Origin: Christiangramia portivictoriae DSM 23547
Lineage (GTDB): Bacteria; Bacteroidota; Bacteroidia; Flavobacteriales; Flavobacteriaceae
Direction of reading: 5' to 3'
DNA: 64,000 nucleotides
Assembly: GCF_000423045.1 (NCBI RefSeq)
Contig: NZ_AUHF01000001.1
Coordinates: forward strand, 434,001-498,000
In this document: positions 25,653 to 35,881 of the stretch, in pieces
Position numbering within the stretch: the stretch's first letter is position 1
Layout of the letters: the number at the start of each line of letters is the position of its first letter
Translations under genes and position numbers: made by a program
The notes under the pieces: model-generated
What the model saw: only the letters and a program-made list of their open reading frames with translations
Told to the model about the DNA's origin: nothing
Database searches by the model: none

Positions 25653-26918
25653 ATGGAATCAGTTCAGGCAATTAAACAGCGCTTTGGCATTATTGGAGAT
25701 GATCCAAAGCTAAACCGTGCAGTAGAAAAGGCAATCCAGGTTGCGCCCACAGATATTTCAGTACTTGTTACCGGAGAAAGTGGTGTGGGGAAAGAAAGTA
25801 TTCCGAAGATCATCCACGCGCTTTCCCATCGTAAACATGGGAAGTATATCGCAGTGAACTGTGGAGCGATTCCTGAAGGTACTATCGATAGTGAACTATT
25901 TGGACACGAAAAAGGAGCGTTTACAGGTGCAACTCAAACCAGAAGCGGTTATTTTGAAGTAGCCGATGGTGGAACGATCTTTCTTGATGAAGTTGGGGAA
26001 TTACCATTGCCTACTCAGGTGAGACTGCTTCGGGTGCTGGAAAATGGGGAATTTATAAAAGTAGGTTCTTCAAAAGTACAGAAAACCGATGTGCGAATTG
26101 TGGCGGCTACGAACATCAACATGTTCGAGAACATCAAGAAAGATAAATTCCGGGAGGATCTTTATTATCGTTTAAGTACGGTGGAAATTGCATTACCGCC
26201 ATTGAGAGAAAGAAAAGGTGACATCCATTTACTTTTCAGAAAATTTGCTTCAGATTTTGGTTTGAAATACAAGATGCCTACCATTAAGCTGGATGATGAT
26301 GCTGTTGATTTGCTGCTGAAATATCGATGGGGAGGGAATATTCGCCAGTTACGAAATATTGCAGAGCAGGTTTCCGTTCTGGAACAGAAGAGAAATATTA
26401 GCGCAGAAGAACTTCGACAATATCTTCCGGATATTGGGAGTAATTTACCGGCGGTTATTTCAGATAAAAAGAAAGAAGGAGATTTCAGCAATGAAAGAGA
26501 GATTCTTTACAAGGTACTGTTCGATATGAAAAGCGACCTTAATGATTTGAAGAAATTAACGCTGAAGCTGATGCAGGAGGGAGACAGCCAGCAGGTTCAG
26601 GATGAGAATGAAGGTCTTATAGAAAAGATCTACGGGAGCAGCGGTGATGATATAGATGAAGCTGATATTGATGAGGATGAATTGAATGTACTGCAAATTC
26701 CGCAACAAAATTCTTCTTCACCAAGCCAGGAAGAAAAGGATAAATATTATTTTGCTGAAGAGATCGAAGAGGAAGAAACCCTTTCACTTCAGGATAAAGA
26801 GTTGGAGCTTATTAAAAAATCGCTGGAAAGACACAGCGGAAAACGTAAGGCAGCAGCAGAAGAATTAGGAATAAGTGAACGAACTTTATATCGAAAGATC
26901 AAACAGTATAATTTATAA
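25653..26918 (+). CDS. Sigma-54-dependent-type AAA+ transcriptional activator without receiver domain
   Basis: A 421-residue regulator. The AAA+ domain fills residues about 10-245: Walker A GESGVGKES (41-49), the sigma-54 contact loop GAFTGA (88-93), Walker B GTIFLDEVGEL and arginine finger region FREDLYYRLS. After an acidic linker (about 270-370) the C-terminus is a Fis-type helix-turn-helix (about 378-420; ERHSGKRKAAAEELGISERTLYRKI). No N-terminal receiver or sensor domain is present, so activity may be set by level or partner protein. It sits between miaB and lptE; envelope-related targets are an inference from location. Confidence 0.92.
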   Translation: MESVQAIKQRFGIIGDDPKLNRAVEKAIQVAPTDISVLVTGESGVGKESIPKIIHALSHRKHGKYIAVNCGAIPEGTIDSELFGHEKGAFTGATQTRSGYFEVADGGTIFLDEVGELPLPTQVRLLRVLENGEFIKVGSSKVQKTDVRIVAATNINMFENIKKDKFREDLYYRLSTVEIALPPLRERKGDIHLLFRKFASDFGLKYKMPTIKLDDDAVDLLLKYRWGGNIRQLRNIAEQVSVLEQKRNISAEELRQYLPDIGSNLPAVISDKKKEGDFSNEREILYKVLFDMKSDLNDLKKLTLKLMQEGDSQQVQDENEGLIEKIYGSSGDDIDEADIDEDELNVLQIPQQNSSSPSQEEKDKYYFAEEIEEEETLSLQDKELELIKKSLERHSGKRKAAAEELGISERTLYRKIKQYNL

Positions 26919-26921
26919 TCA

Positions 26922-27428
26922 ATGACAAGATTTCTGAGTATTATCACGGCATTACTGGTGACTTTGAGCTTATCTTCCTGTATGTCCTATTCTTTTACAG
27001 GAGCCGATACGGGAGATGCTGAAACATTCCAGGTAAATTTCTTCCAGAATAATGCAGATCTTGTAGAGCCGGGTATTGACCGTGCATTCACGATCTCTCT
27101 GCAGGACCTTATTCAGAATCAAACAAGCTTAAGTCTTACCAATACGAATGGCGACCTGATCTTTGAAGGGGAAATCACGCAATTTTACGTGGCGCCTATG
27201 TCTGCCACAGCTGAAAATACCGCTGCGCAAAGTAGACTGACCATGGCGGTAAATGTTCGATATTACAATACCCTGGAGCCAGAAAAGGATTTTGAAAAGC
27301 GTTTTTCATTCTATTATGATTACCCGGCACAGCAACAATTGATAGGAGCGAACCTGGAGACTGCGCTTGACGAAATTTATACAAGAATTACTCAGGATAT
27401 ATTTAACGCGGCGCTTACCGACTGGTAA
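26922..27428 (+). CDS. lptE: LPS-assembly lipoprotein LptE-like
   Basis: A 168-residue lipoprotein; signal peptide ends at Cys20 (LSSCMSYSF). The segments SYSFTGADTGDAETFQVNFFQNNADLVEPG and the following strand pattern match LptE of Bacteroidota, which plugs the LptD translocon in the outer membrane. lptD is not in the window. It starts three bases after the activator stop, and its stop overlaps the next ATG by one base. Confidence 0.84.
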   Translation: MTRFLSIITALLVTLSLSSCMSYSFTGADTGDAETFQVNFFQNNADLVEPGIDRAFTISLQDLIQNQTSLSLTNTNGDLIFEGEITQFYVAPMSATAENTAAQSRLTMAVNVRYYNTLEPEKDFEKRFSFYYDYPAQQQLIGANLETALDEIYTRITQDIFNAALTDW

Positions 27429-28303
27429 TGGAAAAAAAAGCACTCATAAATTTATTGAACTCTCCTGCGGAAATCACCAAAGAACAAACGCGGGAACTGG
27501 AAATGTTGCTGGAAAAAGCACCTTATTTCCAGGCTGTTCGTGCCATACGCTTAAAAGGTTTAAAAGAGCACCAGGAGTTCAATTACAATACTGCTTTAAA
27601 AAGAACAGCGGCTTATACGACAGACCGTGATATTCTCTTCGAGTTTATTACTTCGGAAGAATTCAATCAAAATTCGATTGCCAGGCAGATCAGGCAGCAG
27701 GAAGACCGGCTGAAGGAAATGACGGTCTACGAACATGAAGAAGTTCATGGAAGACGAAGCATAGACCTGGATGATGCCATTAAGATGAAGCAGTCTGAAT
27801 CTGAACTGGTAATGGACCCCTCGTTATTTGAACGAGCGAAGGTGGTCGACACCACTTCAGATGAGGAACGCAACAATGAAATTTCCGAAGATAACGGCCT
27901 TGATATAGGAAAACCTCTGGAGTTTGATCAAAAGGAATCTCATTCCTTCTCAGAATGGTTAAAATTGACCAGGGCAGAACCCATTGAAAGAGAGAACAAT
28001 TCTGAAGAACCTGAAAACGAGGATCGACAGAGAAAATTTGATCTTATAGAAGAGTTCATTGCCAAAAATCCTAAGATCAAACCGGTAAAATCTGTCTCCA
28101 GAAACAATCTAGCCGAAGAATCGATGACCAGCCAGGAATCATTGATGACAGAGACCTTGGCAAGGGTTTATCTCGAGCAGAAAAACTACAAAAAAGCTAT
28201 CCAGGCCTATAAAATATTAATTTTGAAAAATCCCGAAAAAAGTGGTTTCTTTGCAGACCAAATTCGGGCAATAGAAAAATTACAAGACACTAATAACGAT
28301 TAA
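27428..28303 (+). CDS. TPR-containing cytoplasmic protein of unknown function
   Basis: A 291-residue acidic protein, conserved in my memory between lptE and secG in Flavobacteriaceae. N-terminal helical region (about 1-110), a long charged middle (about 115-225), and a single TPR-like hairpin at 235-285 (MTETLARVYLEQKNYKKAIQAYKILILKNPEKS). No signal peptide or membrane segment. The ATG overlaps the lptE stop (TAATG). Function unknown; the context suggests envelope biogenesis or secretion. Confidence 0.7.
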   Translation: MEKKALINLLNSPAEITKEQTRELEMLLEKAPYFQAVRAIRLKGLKEHQEFNYNTALKRTAAYTTDRDILFEFITSEEFNQNSIARQIRQQEDRLKEMTVYEHEEVHGRRSIDLDDAIKMKQSESELVMDPSLFERAKVVDTTSDEERNNEISEDNGLDIGKPLEFDQKESHSFSEWLKLTRAEPIERENNSEEPENEDRQRKFDLIEEFIAKNPKIKPVKSVSRNNLAEESMTSQESLMTETLARVYLEQKNYKKAIQAYKILILKNPEKSGFFADQIRAIEKLQDTNND

Positions 28304-28305
28304 GA

Positions 28306-28635
28306 ATGAGCACATTCACTATATTTTTAGCTTTAATAATTATCGTAGCATTTTTGCTGGTAGTTGTGATCATGGTTCAGAACCCAAAAGGTGGCGGACT
28401 TTCTTCTTCATTTGGCGGCGGTGGTCAGCAAATGGGAGGAGTAAAAAAGACAACAGATTTCCTGGATAAATCCACCTGGACACTGGCTACTTTATTACTT
28501 GTACTAATTCTGCTTTCTAATGTAGCTATCATGGATAGACCTTCAGAGGCTGGAACACGCGTTTTCGAAAGTGACGAACCCGTAAATACAGAAATGCCTG
28601 CAGCACCAGCTACTCAGACTGACAGTGAGCAGTAA
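28306..28635 (+). CDS. secG: Preprotein translocase subunit SecG
   Basis: Small partner of SecYE in the inner membrane. Of 109 residues, two membrane segments (about 3-22 and 53-74) flank the conserved NPKGGGLSSSFGGGGQQMGG loop. The C-terminal tail is Pro/Ala-rich. Last gene of the miaB run; two bases after the TPR gene; a strong terminator follows. Confidence 0.93.
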   Translation: MSTFTIFLALIIIVAFLLVVVIMVQNPKGGGLSSSFGGGGQQMGGVKKTTDFLDKSTWTLATLLLVLILLSNVAIMDRPSEAGTRVFESDEPVNTEMPAAPATQTDSEQ

Positions 28636-28658
28636 ATAAGAAACACATCTATATTCTG

Positions 28659-28690
28659 AAATGCCAGCTTATGACAAGCTGGCATTTTTT
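28659..28690 (+). terminator. Terminator after secG
   Basis: AATGCCAGCTT and AAGCTGGCATT make an 11-bp perfect stem with loop ATGAC, followed by TTTT. Confidence 0.93.
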
Positions 28691-28785
28691 ATTGCGTGAT
28701 GGCAGAGAATTGGAGCTGGCATAATTTTAGAAATATGTCTCCCGTATTTGAAAAATTAATTAACCTAATAATAAAATTTAACAAA

Positions 28786-29061
28786 ATGGGACTAAACATT
28801 AAGCCACTTTCAGACAGGGTTGTAATTGAGCCTGTTGCTGCAGAGAACAAAACTGCATCTGGAATCATCATTCCGGAAACAGCTAAAGAAAAGCCACAAA
28901 AAGGTAAAGTTGTAGCTGTTGGTGGAGGTACCAAAGATCACGAGATGACAGTGAAAGAAGGTGATACGGTTCTTTACGGTAAATATGCCGGTACTGAGCT
29001 AAAACTGGAAGGAACAGATTACCTGATCATGCGGGAAGATGATATACTGGCAATAGTATAA
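28786..29061 (+). CDS. groS: Co-chaperonin GroES
   Basis: Lid of the GroEL chamber. From the ATG at 28786 the protein is 91 residues, the usual length, beginning [15 protein letters not shown]. The mobile loop is [18 protein letters not shown]. The in-frame frame extends 30 codons further upstream, but that segment does not look coding and no homologue I know has it. No CIRCE repeat is visible upstream. groEL follows after 98 bases. Confidence 0.97.
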   Translation: MGLNIKPLSDRVVIEPVAAENKTASGIIIPETAKEKPQKGKVVAVGGGTKDHEMTVKEGDTVLYGKYAGTELKLEGTDYLIMREDDILAIV

Positions 29062-29075
29062 GTTTCACTACAATT

Positions 29076-29093
29076 TTCCGACATCCGTCGGAA
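29076..29093 (+). repeat. First hairpin in the groES-groEL spacer
   Basis: TTCCGAC and GTCGGAA form a perfect 7-bp stem with loop ATCC. No U run follows, so it is unlikely to be a terminator. Confidence 0.6.
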
Positions 29094-29123
29094 TACATAA
29101 TCTAAAATTTAATAACCAATAAT

Positions 29124-29141
29124 TCTGTAGACATCTACAGA
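29124..29141 (+). repeat. Second hairpin in the groES-groEL spacer
   Basis: TCTGTAG and CTACAGA form a perfect 7-bp stem with loop ACAT. It lies 18 bases before the groEL ATG and is followed by AT-rich sequence without a U run. Confidence 0.6.
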
Positions 29142-29144
29142 TGA

Positions 29145-30800
<1,656 letters not shown>

Positions 30801-30821
30801 TCATTCTTCCATATAATTATC

Positions 30822-30849
30822 AAAACCCGGCCATGTGCCGGGTTTTTTT
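30822..30849. terminator. Terminator after groEL, shared with the convergent SRPBCC gene
   Basis: AAAACCCGGC and GCCGGGTTTT form a 10-bp stem with loop CATGT, then TTT. The A run on the left allows use from the other strand as well, though the SRPBCC stop codon lies at its edge (30848). Confidence 0.9.
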
Positions 30850-31318
30850 ATGAATCATCATATTTTAGAAATTCGAAAGCTCCTTTTCTCAAATTGATGC
30901 CATATTCGAGATATGCTTTGAGACTCGCGAGAAAATTAGCCCAACCTTCGGTATTTCTGGCTAGCCACGCGATACCGTGCTCATTATTAAGCATTTCTTC
31001 CTCCTTTATTGCTAGCAGTGTCTGATCGTTTCCAATTGCTGTAAACTTAAACGTAACCGTGGTTATATGATTTTCAGCACCTTCCCAGTTAAGTACTATT
31101 ATTTCGGGCGAATCAGCCTTTATCACTTTCACTTTCACCTCCATAGATTTAAATTCCGGGAACTTCCAGATGACGTGATTACCAGTTTCCAGATTTAAAC
31201 TGGCTTCAGAAACAAAGAATTTGCTAAGGTCCCTGGCGTTTGCAACGGTATGGAAAACCTTTTCCCTACTTTCAGCGATCTGGATCTTTGTAAGAATGGT
31301 AAGTTTCTTCGGTTTCAT
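30848..31318 (-). CDS. SRPBCC (AHSA1-like START-fold) protein
   Basis: A 156-residue protein of the helix-grip fold. The N-terminal beta strand TILTKIQIAESREKVFHTVANARDLSKFF and the C-terminal helix GWANFLASLKAYLEYG are typical of AHSA1-like (activator of Hsp90 ATPase homologue) proteins. These bind hydrophobic ligands or polypeptides; the ligand is unknown. Divergent from the SLC13 transporter gene, convergent with groEL. Adjacency to groEL is probably coincidental. Confidence 0.82.
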   Translation of the reverse strand: MKPKKLTILTKIQIAESREKVFHTVANARDLSKFFVSEASLNLETGNHVIWKFPEFKSMEVKVKVIKADSPEIIVLNWEGAENHITTVTFKFTAIGNDQTLLAIKEEEMLNNEHGIAWLARNTEGWANFLASLKAYLEYGINLRKGAFEFLKYDDS

Positions 31319-31390
31319 TTTTTATTAAAGGCTTTATTTGAAGAATTTTGCTGAAAAGAATTATTCAATATCTTCAGCATTTTGAAATAT

Positions 31391-32872
31391 ATGAATTCTA
31401 AGGTTAAAATGATCGCGCTCGTTGCCGGGCCATTACTATTTGTTATCCTGCAGCTCTTAGGCCGACCAGATTCTATGCCGGCAGGTGCTTTCGACGTGCT
31501 TTGTATTACTCTATGGATGGCTGTTTGGTGGGTTTCAGAAGCTATTCCTATTGCGGTAACGGCATTACTGCCTATCATTCTCTTTCCATTGACTGGAGCG
31601 GTAAGTATAGATGCTACTACTGCGGCTTTTGGTCATAAATATGTGTTTTTATATTTGGGAGGTTTTATTCTGGCAGTCGCAATAGAAAAATGGGATCTGC
31701 ATAGAAGAATCGCCCTGAGTATCATTAACTTCATAGGTGCAGATGTTAAGATGATCATCCTGGGATTTATGGCTGCGACCGCTTTTCTTTCCATGTGGAT
31801 AAGCAATACCGCGACTTCGGTCATGATGTTACCTATTGGCACCGCAATTATTAGTCAGTTACAGGATAACCCGGCCAGCAAGGAGAATGAAAATGCTATA
31901 TTTGGTAAGGCGTTGATGCTGGCCATAGCCTATAGCGCTTCCATTGGTGGAGTTGCGACATTGATTGGAACTCCTCCCAATCTCGTGTTTGCCGGGATCG
32001 TGGAAGAAATTTATGGCATTGAGATTAGTTTCACGAAATGGATCGTTCTGGGTTTACCGGTGTCGGTTGCACTGTTGCTTATTTGCTGGAAATATTTAAC
32101 TACCAGAGCCTTCAGGTTTACACAGTCGGAATTTCCGGGAGGGAAGGCAGAAATTAAGCGTCTGAAAATGGAACTTGGCGGGATGAGTCTTCAGGAGAAA
32201 AGAGTTCTGGTGGTTTTTACAATAACCGCCTTTTGCTGGATTAGTAGAAGTTATCTTATCCAGCCAGTTTTACCTTTTATAGATGATACGATTATAGCGA
32301 TGATTGCAGCTGTGGCTCTCTTCCTGATCCCGGCTGGAAAAAAAAACAGGAAACTGGTTACCTGGGAGGAGGCTGTTAAAATTCCCTGGGGAATTATTTT
32401 ATTGTTCGGTGGAGGTATGGCACTTGCGAAAGGTTTTGGAGAAAGTGGCCTTGCGGTTTGGATTGGAGAGCAGTTAAAGAACCTAGAAAACCTGCCGCTT
32501 CTATTGTTAGTGGTTATATTAATAGCAGCAGTAAACTTTTTGACCGAAGTAACTTCCAACCTAGCTACCACTGCCATGTTACTGCCAATACTTGCCTCGA
32601 TGGCCCTGGCTCTGGATCTGCACCCGTATTTTTTGATGGTAGGGGCAACCCTTGCGGCCTCCTGTGCATTCATGCTGCCAGTGGCAACTCCGCCTAATGC
32701 AGTTGTTTTTGGATCTGGTTACCTCAGGATTCCAGATATGATAAAAACAGGTATTTGGATGAATATCGTGAGTATCCTGTTACTAAGCCTGATCGTCTAT
32801 TATTTATTACCGTACTTATGGGATTTCGATCCCGAAGTGATTCCGAAGAAATTCTTAAAAGCGGAAGATTAA
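31391..32872 (+). CDS. SLC13/DASS-family sodium-dependent anion symporter
   Basis: A 493-residue inner-membrane transporter with about eleven segments. The two substrate/Na+ motifs are visible: SNTATSVMMLPIG near residue 140 and TSNLATTAMLLPI near residue 395 (SNT-type motifs), together with IGTPPN and ATPPNAVVFG. It probably takes up dicarboxylates (succinate, malate) or a related anion. The ATG at 31391 is preferred over an in-frame TTG nine bases earlier. The stop codon overlaps the end of the convergent AraC regulator gene by four bases. Confidence 0.93.
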   Translation: MNSKVKMIALVAGPLLFVILQLLGRPDSMPAGAFDVLCITLWMAVWWVSEAIPIAVTALLPIILFPLTGAVSIDATTAAFGHKYVFLYLGGFILAVAIEKWDLHRRIALSIINFIGADVKMIILGFMAATAFLSMWISNTATSVMMLPIGTAIISQLQDNPASKENENAIFGKALMLAIAYSASIGGVATLIGTPPNLVFAGIVEEIYGIEISFTKWIVLGLPVSVALLLICWKYLTTRAFRFTQSEFPGGKAEIKRLKMELGGMSLQEKRVLVVFTITAFCWISRSYLIQPVLPFIDDTIIAMIAAVALFLIPAGKKNRKLVTWEEAVKIPWGIILLFGGGMALAKGFGESGLAVWIGEQLKNLENLPLLLLVVILIAAVNFLTEVTSNLATTAMLLPILASMALALDLHPYFLMVGATLAASCAFMLPVATPPNAVVFGSGYLRIPDMIKTGIWMNIVSILLLSLIVYYLLPYLWDFDPEVIPKKFLKAED

Positions 32873-33909
32873 TTTTCCTCGAATTCTTCTTCTTTGATAC
32901 TGGCTTTTGTTTGCAGGAAGTACTTAGGGCTAACTCCATACTTTTCTTTAAAAATCTTCGAAAAATAACTGCGGTTATTTAGTCCAATGGAAGTAACAAT
33001 TTCTGAAATATTCTTTTCAGAAAGTTTCAGCATTTCCTTGGCAGCCTCCAGTTTAATGTGCTGCATATATTTGTTTACAGTAAGATCATAAACATATTTA
33101 AAGCCTTCCTGAAGTTTATTGACATTAGTTCCAGCCTCTTTCGCCAGGGTCTCTACGGAAAGATTTGTACTAAGATCGCCCTGTATTCTTTTGGCAACAT
33201 AATTCACTTTTTCAATATCAGACTTTCTCAGGATTTTAGGCAAATTCTCGCCGTTCTCGTCATCCTGGTACTGGTCTATCTGTATGGTAAGCATTTCAAA
33301 AGCTTTGCCTTCAAGAAACAGATTGCGAAGAAATCCAGTGAAATCTTTTGTATTAATCTCCTCCATTAAGTCTGCCGACTTTATACTATAATTTCCCTGG
33401 TAAAAGAATTGTTTTTTTGAAACCGCATCTTTGAACAGTTCTTTCAGAGTAGGATCGAGATCTTTAAAATCATAATTGGAGCGATGCGCAAATACAGATC
33501 TAATGATTTCAAGGCTTGATACATGTGTTTTTACATCTTTCTTAAAGTAAAGAATATGGCCATCGTAACCACTGCTGCTCACTACAATATTCTGGTAGGT
33601 ATCTATGGTGTGTTCCTCAGAGCTGTGTTGAAAGCAATGGCTAACAGTACCTTCTGAACAAAAAATAAACTTTAAAGGGTGAACAGTGTTTAAAGAAAAA
33701 TGAATTTCAACATCCTGTGAGAATGTACAATCATAAGTGATATACCCCATGCCGGAGTCAAAACTGATCCCTCGAATAATGCCTTCACCAAATTTAGACG
33801 GGATTTCGATAAAAAGTTCGCCACTACGATTTCGTACATCTGCTTCCAGCGACTGCGCAATGTTTTGAACAATTTCATTCACTGGTAGCGTTTGAACATC
33901 AATTCTCAT
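32869..33909 (-). CDS. AraC-family transcriptional regulator
   Basis: A 346-residue regulator. The C-terminal ~100 residues are the double helix-turn-helix AraC domain (about 240-335; LSVETLAKEAGTNVNKLQEGFKYVYDLTVNKYMQHIKLEAAKEML and SIGLNNRSYFSKIFKEKYGVSPKYF). The N-terminal part is a beta-rich sensor region of unknown ligand. Flavobacteria use such proteins for nutrient control. Its target is not evident; neighbours on either side (SLC13 transporter and the arsenosugar locus) are candidates. Confidence 0.9.
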   Translation of the reverse strand: MRIDVQTLPVNEIVQNIAQSLEADVRNRSGELFIEIPSKFGEGIIRGISFDSGMGYITYDCTFSQDVEIHFSLNTVHPLKFIFCSEGTVSHCFQHSSEEHTIDTYQNIVVSSSGYDGHILYFKKDVKTHVSSLEIIRSVFAHRSNYDFKDLDPTLKELFKDAVSKKQFFYQGNYSIKSADLMEEINTKDFTGFLRNLFLEGKAFEMLTIQIDQYQDDENGENLPKILRKSDIEKVNYVAKRIQGDLSTNLSVETLAKEAGTNVNKLQEGFKYVYDLTVNKYMQHIKLEAAKEMLKLSEKNISEIVTSIGLNNRSYFSKIFKEKYGVSPKYFLQTKASIKEEEFEEN

Positions 33910-34203
33910 AAAATGATACTTATTTTTTCGCTTAATAAGTTAAGCTTTATTTAATGATAAATCTTAAAATCTACATTGGTAAAATTAAAGATTGTGTGAA
34001 AAAAATTAAGAATTAAGATTATAGAAATTATGATTTGAGCTAATGGTTCTGCGAAAAACGTTAGTGTTTAAGGCGTCTTTGGTGAAAAATCACCATTAAC
34101 TCCAATTTCGCAAGCTAGGATTCAAATCGAAAATCTATGTTAAAAATTTAAGGCATATCGGTTTCACTAAGAATTTCCGTTATTTTTCAGTAAAACTATA
34201 ATT
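33910..34203. other. Intergenic region with no gene seen
   Basis: AT-rich 294 bases between the AraC gene (transcribed away) and the small membrane-protein gene. It contains a 6-bp hairpin TGGTGA-AAAA-TCACCA at 34080-34095. No convincing promoter box, ORF or RNA gene was found. It would hold the upstream regulatory sites of both flanking genes. Confidence 0.5.
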
Positions 34204-34380
34204 ATGAATAAGGATAAAGACAGATCATCACCGGTTCCAAAGGAAGATCGTGACAGTGAACAAAAAGTAAATCAATCTACAGAAACCAGGGTTCAGAACT
34301 CCGGTTCCAAACTTTGGATAGTCATTGCGATCATCGCAGTTTTTCTACTCATTATTCTTGCCATTACCGGAGTCTTATAA
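34204..34380 (+). CDS. Small single-pass membrane protein, 58 residues
   Basis: A complete frame from ATG (34204) to TAA. The first 36 residues are highly polar and charged (NKDKDRSSPVPKEDRDSEQK), the rest is one membrane segment (about 37-57; LWIVIAIIAVFLLIILAITG). Orientation is likely N-in from the charges. I do not recognise a family. It lies 64 bases upstream of the CMD-family gene of the arsenosugar locus and may share its transcript. Short length and lack of homology information limit certainty. Confidence 0.55.
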   Translation: MNKDKDRSSPVPKEDRDSEQKVNQSTETRVQNSGSKLWIVIAIIAVFLLIILAITGVL

Positions 34381-34444
34381 TTAAAAACTGTAGCTTCGTT
34401 TATTACGTAATTATATATAACAACGCATACAAGAGATTAGATAG

Positions 34445-34780
34445 ATGGCTAAAAATTATTATGACCCGGCAGACCTTAGAAAATTTGGAGAAATTACTGA
34501 ATGGAGTGAGGAACTGGGAAGCAAGTTTTTTGATTATTATGGTAAGGTTTTCGAGGAAGGAGCACTTTCTGCGCGCGAAAAATCTTTAATCGCCCTTGCT
34601 GTGGCCCATGTTGTAAAGTGTCCTTATTGTATAGACGCTTACACAAGAGATGGACTGCAACGCGGCATTACCAAAGAGGAGATGATGGAGGCTGTCCATG
34701 CCGGAGCTGCCATAGAAAGTGGAGCTACGCTTGTGCACGGAGTGCAAATGATGAACAAATACAAAAAGCTAAGTATGTAA
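34445..34780 (+). CDS. Carboxymuconolactone decarboxylase-family protein, arsenosugar-locus type (TIGR04169-like)
   Basis: A 111-residue AhpD-like protein with redox motif CPYCIDAYTRDG (CxxC plus His-less variant) near residue 59. The family is found beside ArsS-type radical SAM genes and is annotated as arsenosugar biosynthesis-associated peroxidase-like. It likely handles thiol-bound reductive steps. First conserved gene of the locus; 44 bases before arsS. Confidence 0.87.
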   Translation: MAKNYYDPADLRKFGEITEWSEELGSKFFDYYGKVFEEGALSAREKSLIALAVAHVVKCPYCIDAYTRDGLQRGITKEEMMEAVHAGAAIESGATLVHGVQMMNKYKKLSM

Positions 34781-34824
34781 GTTTTCTGTGAACTGCAGAA
34801 CTAAACACACATAGAAAACACTAT

Positions 34825-35880
34825 ATGATCACAAAATCCCTGAAGGCAAGAAAAGACGATCTTTCAAGTCCCAAGAACCAGTTAGAATTTTTAAGCGAAG
34901 GCATATTTGAAGAAGGCGAGCTACCTTATTTTAAGGATAAGATCGCAGAAACTCATCAGCTGCCGTTCAAGCCTAAAAAACTTGAAATCCTGCAGTTAAA
35001 TCTTGGTTACATGTGTAATCAGGTTTGTTCACATTGTCATGTAGATGCCGGTCCAGATCGTAAAGAGATCATGACGGTAGAAACCATGAAACAATGCCTG
35101 GAAGTCATAAAAAATACCGGGGCTCATACCCTGGATCTTACCGGTGGAGCTCCAGAGATGAACCCGAACTTCAGGTGGTTCGTTGAGGAGGCGGCAAAAG
35201 CCGGGATCAGGGATTTTATCGTGAGATCCAATCTAACGATCATTCTGGCAAATAAAAAGTATCACGATCTTCCGGAGTTTTTTAAAAAGCATAATGTTCA
35301 TGTAGTTTCATCCCTTCCATTCTACAAGAGAGAAAAAACCGATAAGCAGAGAGGTAGCGGCGTCTTTGACAAATCGATCAAGGCATTGCAAATGCTGAAT
35401 GCGGTGGGTTACGCGCAGGAAGGTACCGGTTTGAAGCTGGACCTGGTCTATAATCCTTCCGGTGCATTTTTACCTACAGACCAACAGGCAATGGAACAGG
35501 ATTTTAAAAAGGCCCTGAAAGAAGATTTCAATATTGATTTTGGCAATTTGTTTGCCATTACCAACCTGCCAATAAGCCGCTTCCTGGAATATCTAATTGC
35601 TTCTGAAAATTATGAGGATTATATGTATGCACTGGTTGAAGCTTACAATCCGGCTGCTGTTGAAAATGTAATGTGTACCAACACTATTTCCATAAGTTGG
35701 GATGGATGGTTGTATGATTGCGATTTTAACCAGATGCTGGAATTAAAAGTGAATTCCAAAGTTCAGCATATTAGCGAATACAACGAGGATATTCTGAATG
35801 ATCGGAATATCATCATTTCACAGCATTGCTATGGTTGTACCGCAGGCGCGGGAAGTAGTTGCCAGGGAACAGTAACTTAA
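34825..35880 (+). CDS. arsS: Arsenosugar biosynthesis radical SAM protein ArsS
   Basis: Radical SAM enzyme reported in other organisms to attach the 5'-deoxyadenosyl group to dimethylarsenite, giving 5'-deoxy-5'-dimethylarsinoyl-adenosine. Cys64, Cys68 and Cys71 (GYMCNQVCSHC) bind the [4Fe-4S] cluster. The C-terminal Cys-rich segment has Cys335, Cys338 and Cys346 (CYGCTAGAGSSC), the region where some homologues carry selenocysteine (the older name was rSAM/selenodomain). Here all are Cys. Length 351 residues. rhodanese gene follows after one base. Confidence 0.93.
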   Translation: MITKSLKARKDDLSSPKNQLEFLSEGIFEEGELPYFKDKIAETHQLPFKPKKLEILQLNLGYMCNQVCSHCHVDAGPDRKEIMTVETMKQCLEVIKNTGAHTLDLTGGAPEMNPNFRWFVEEAAKAGIRDFIVRSNLTIILANKKYHDLPEFFKKHNVHVVSSLPFYKREKTDKQRGSGVFDKSIKALQMLNAVGYAQEGTGLKLDLVYNPSGAFLPTDQQAMEQDFKKALKEDFNIDFGNLFAITNLPISRFLEYLIASENYEDYMYALVEAYNPAAVENVMCTNTISISWDGWLYDCDFNQMLELKVNSKVQHISEYNEDILNDRNIIISQHCYGCTAGAGSSCQGTVT

Positions 35881-35881
35881 A

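Noticed and set aside
28692-28730. Promoter for groES with TTG and TAATTTTA
   Set aside because: The spacing is 27 bases and the -7 box has a mismatch; not convincing, and a heat-shock promoter of another type may apply.
28696-28785. 30-codon in-frame extension upstream of groES
   Set aside because: It overlaps likely leader sequence, lacks family similarity and would give a GroES of 121 residues; the ATG at 28786 gives the standard 91.
34080-34095. 6-bp hairpin in the spacer after the AraC gene
   Set aside because: No U run and no gene ends there; too short to call a structured RNA.
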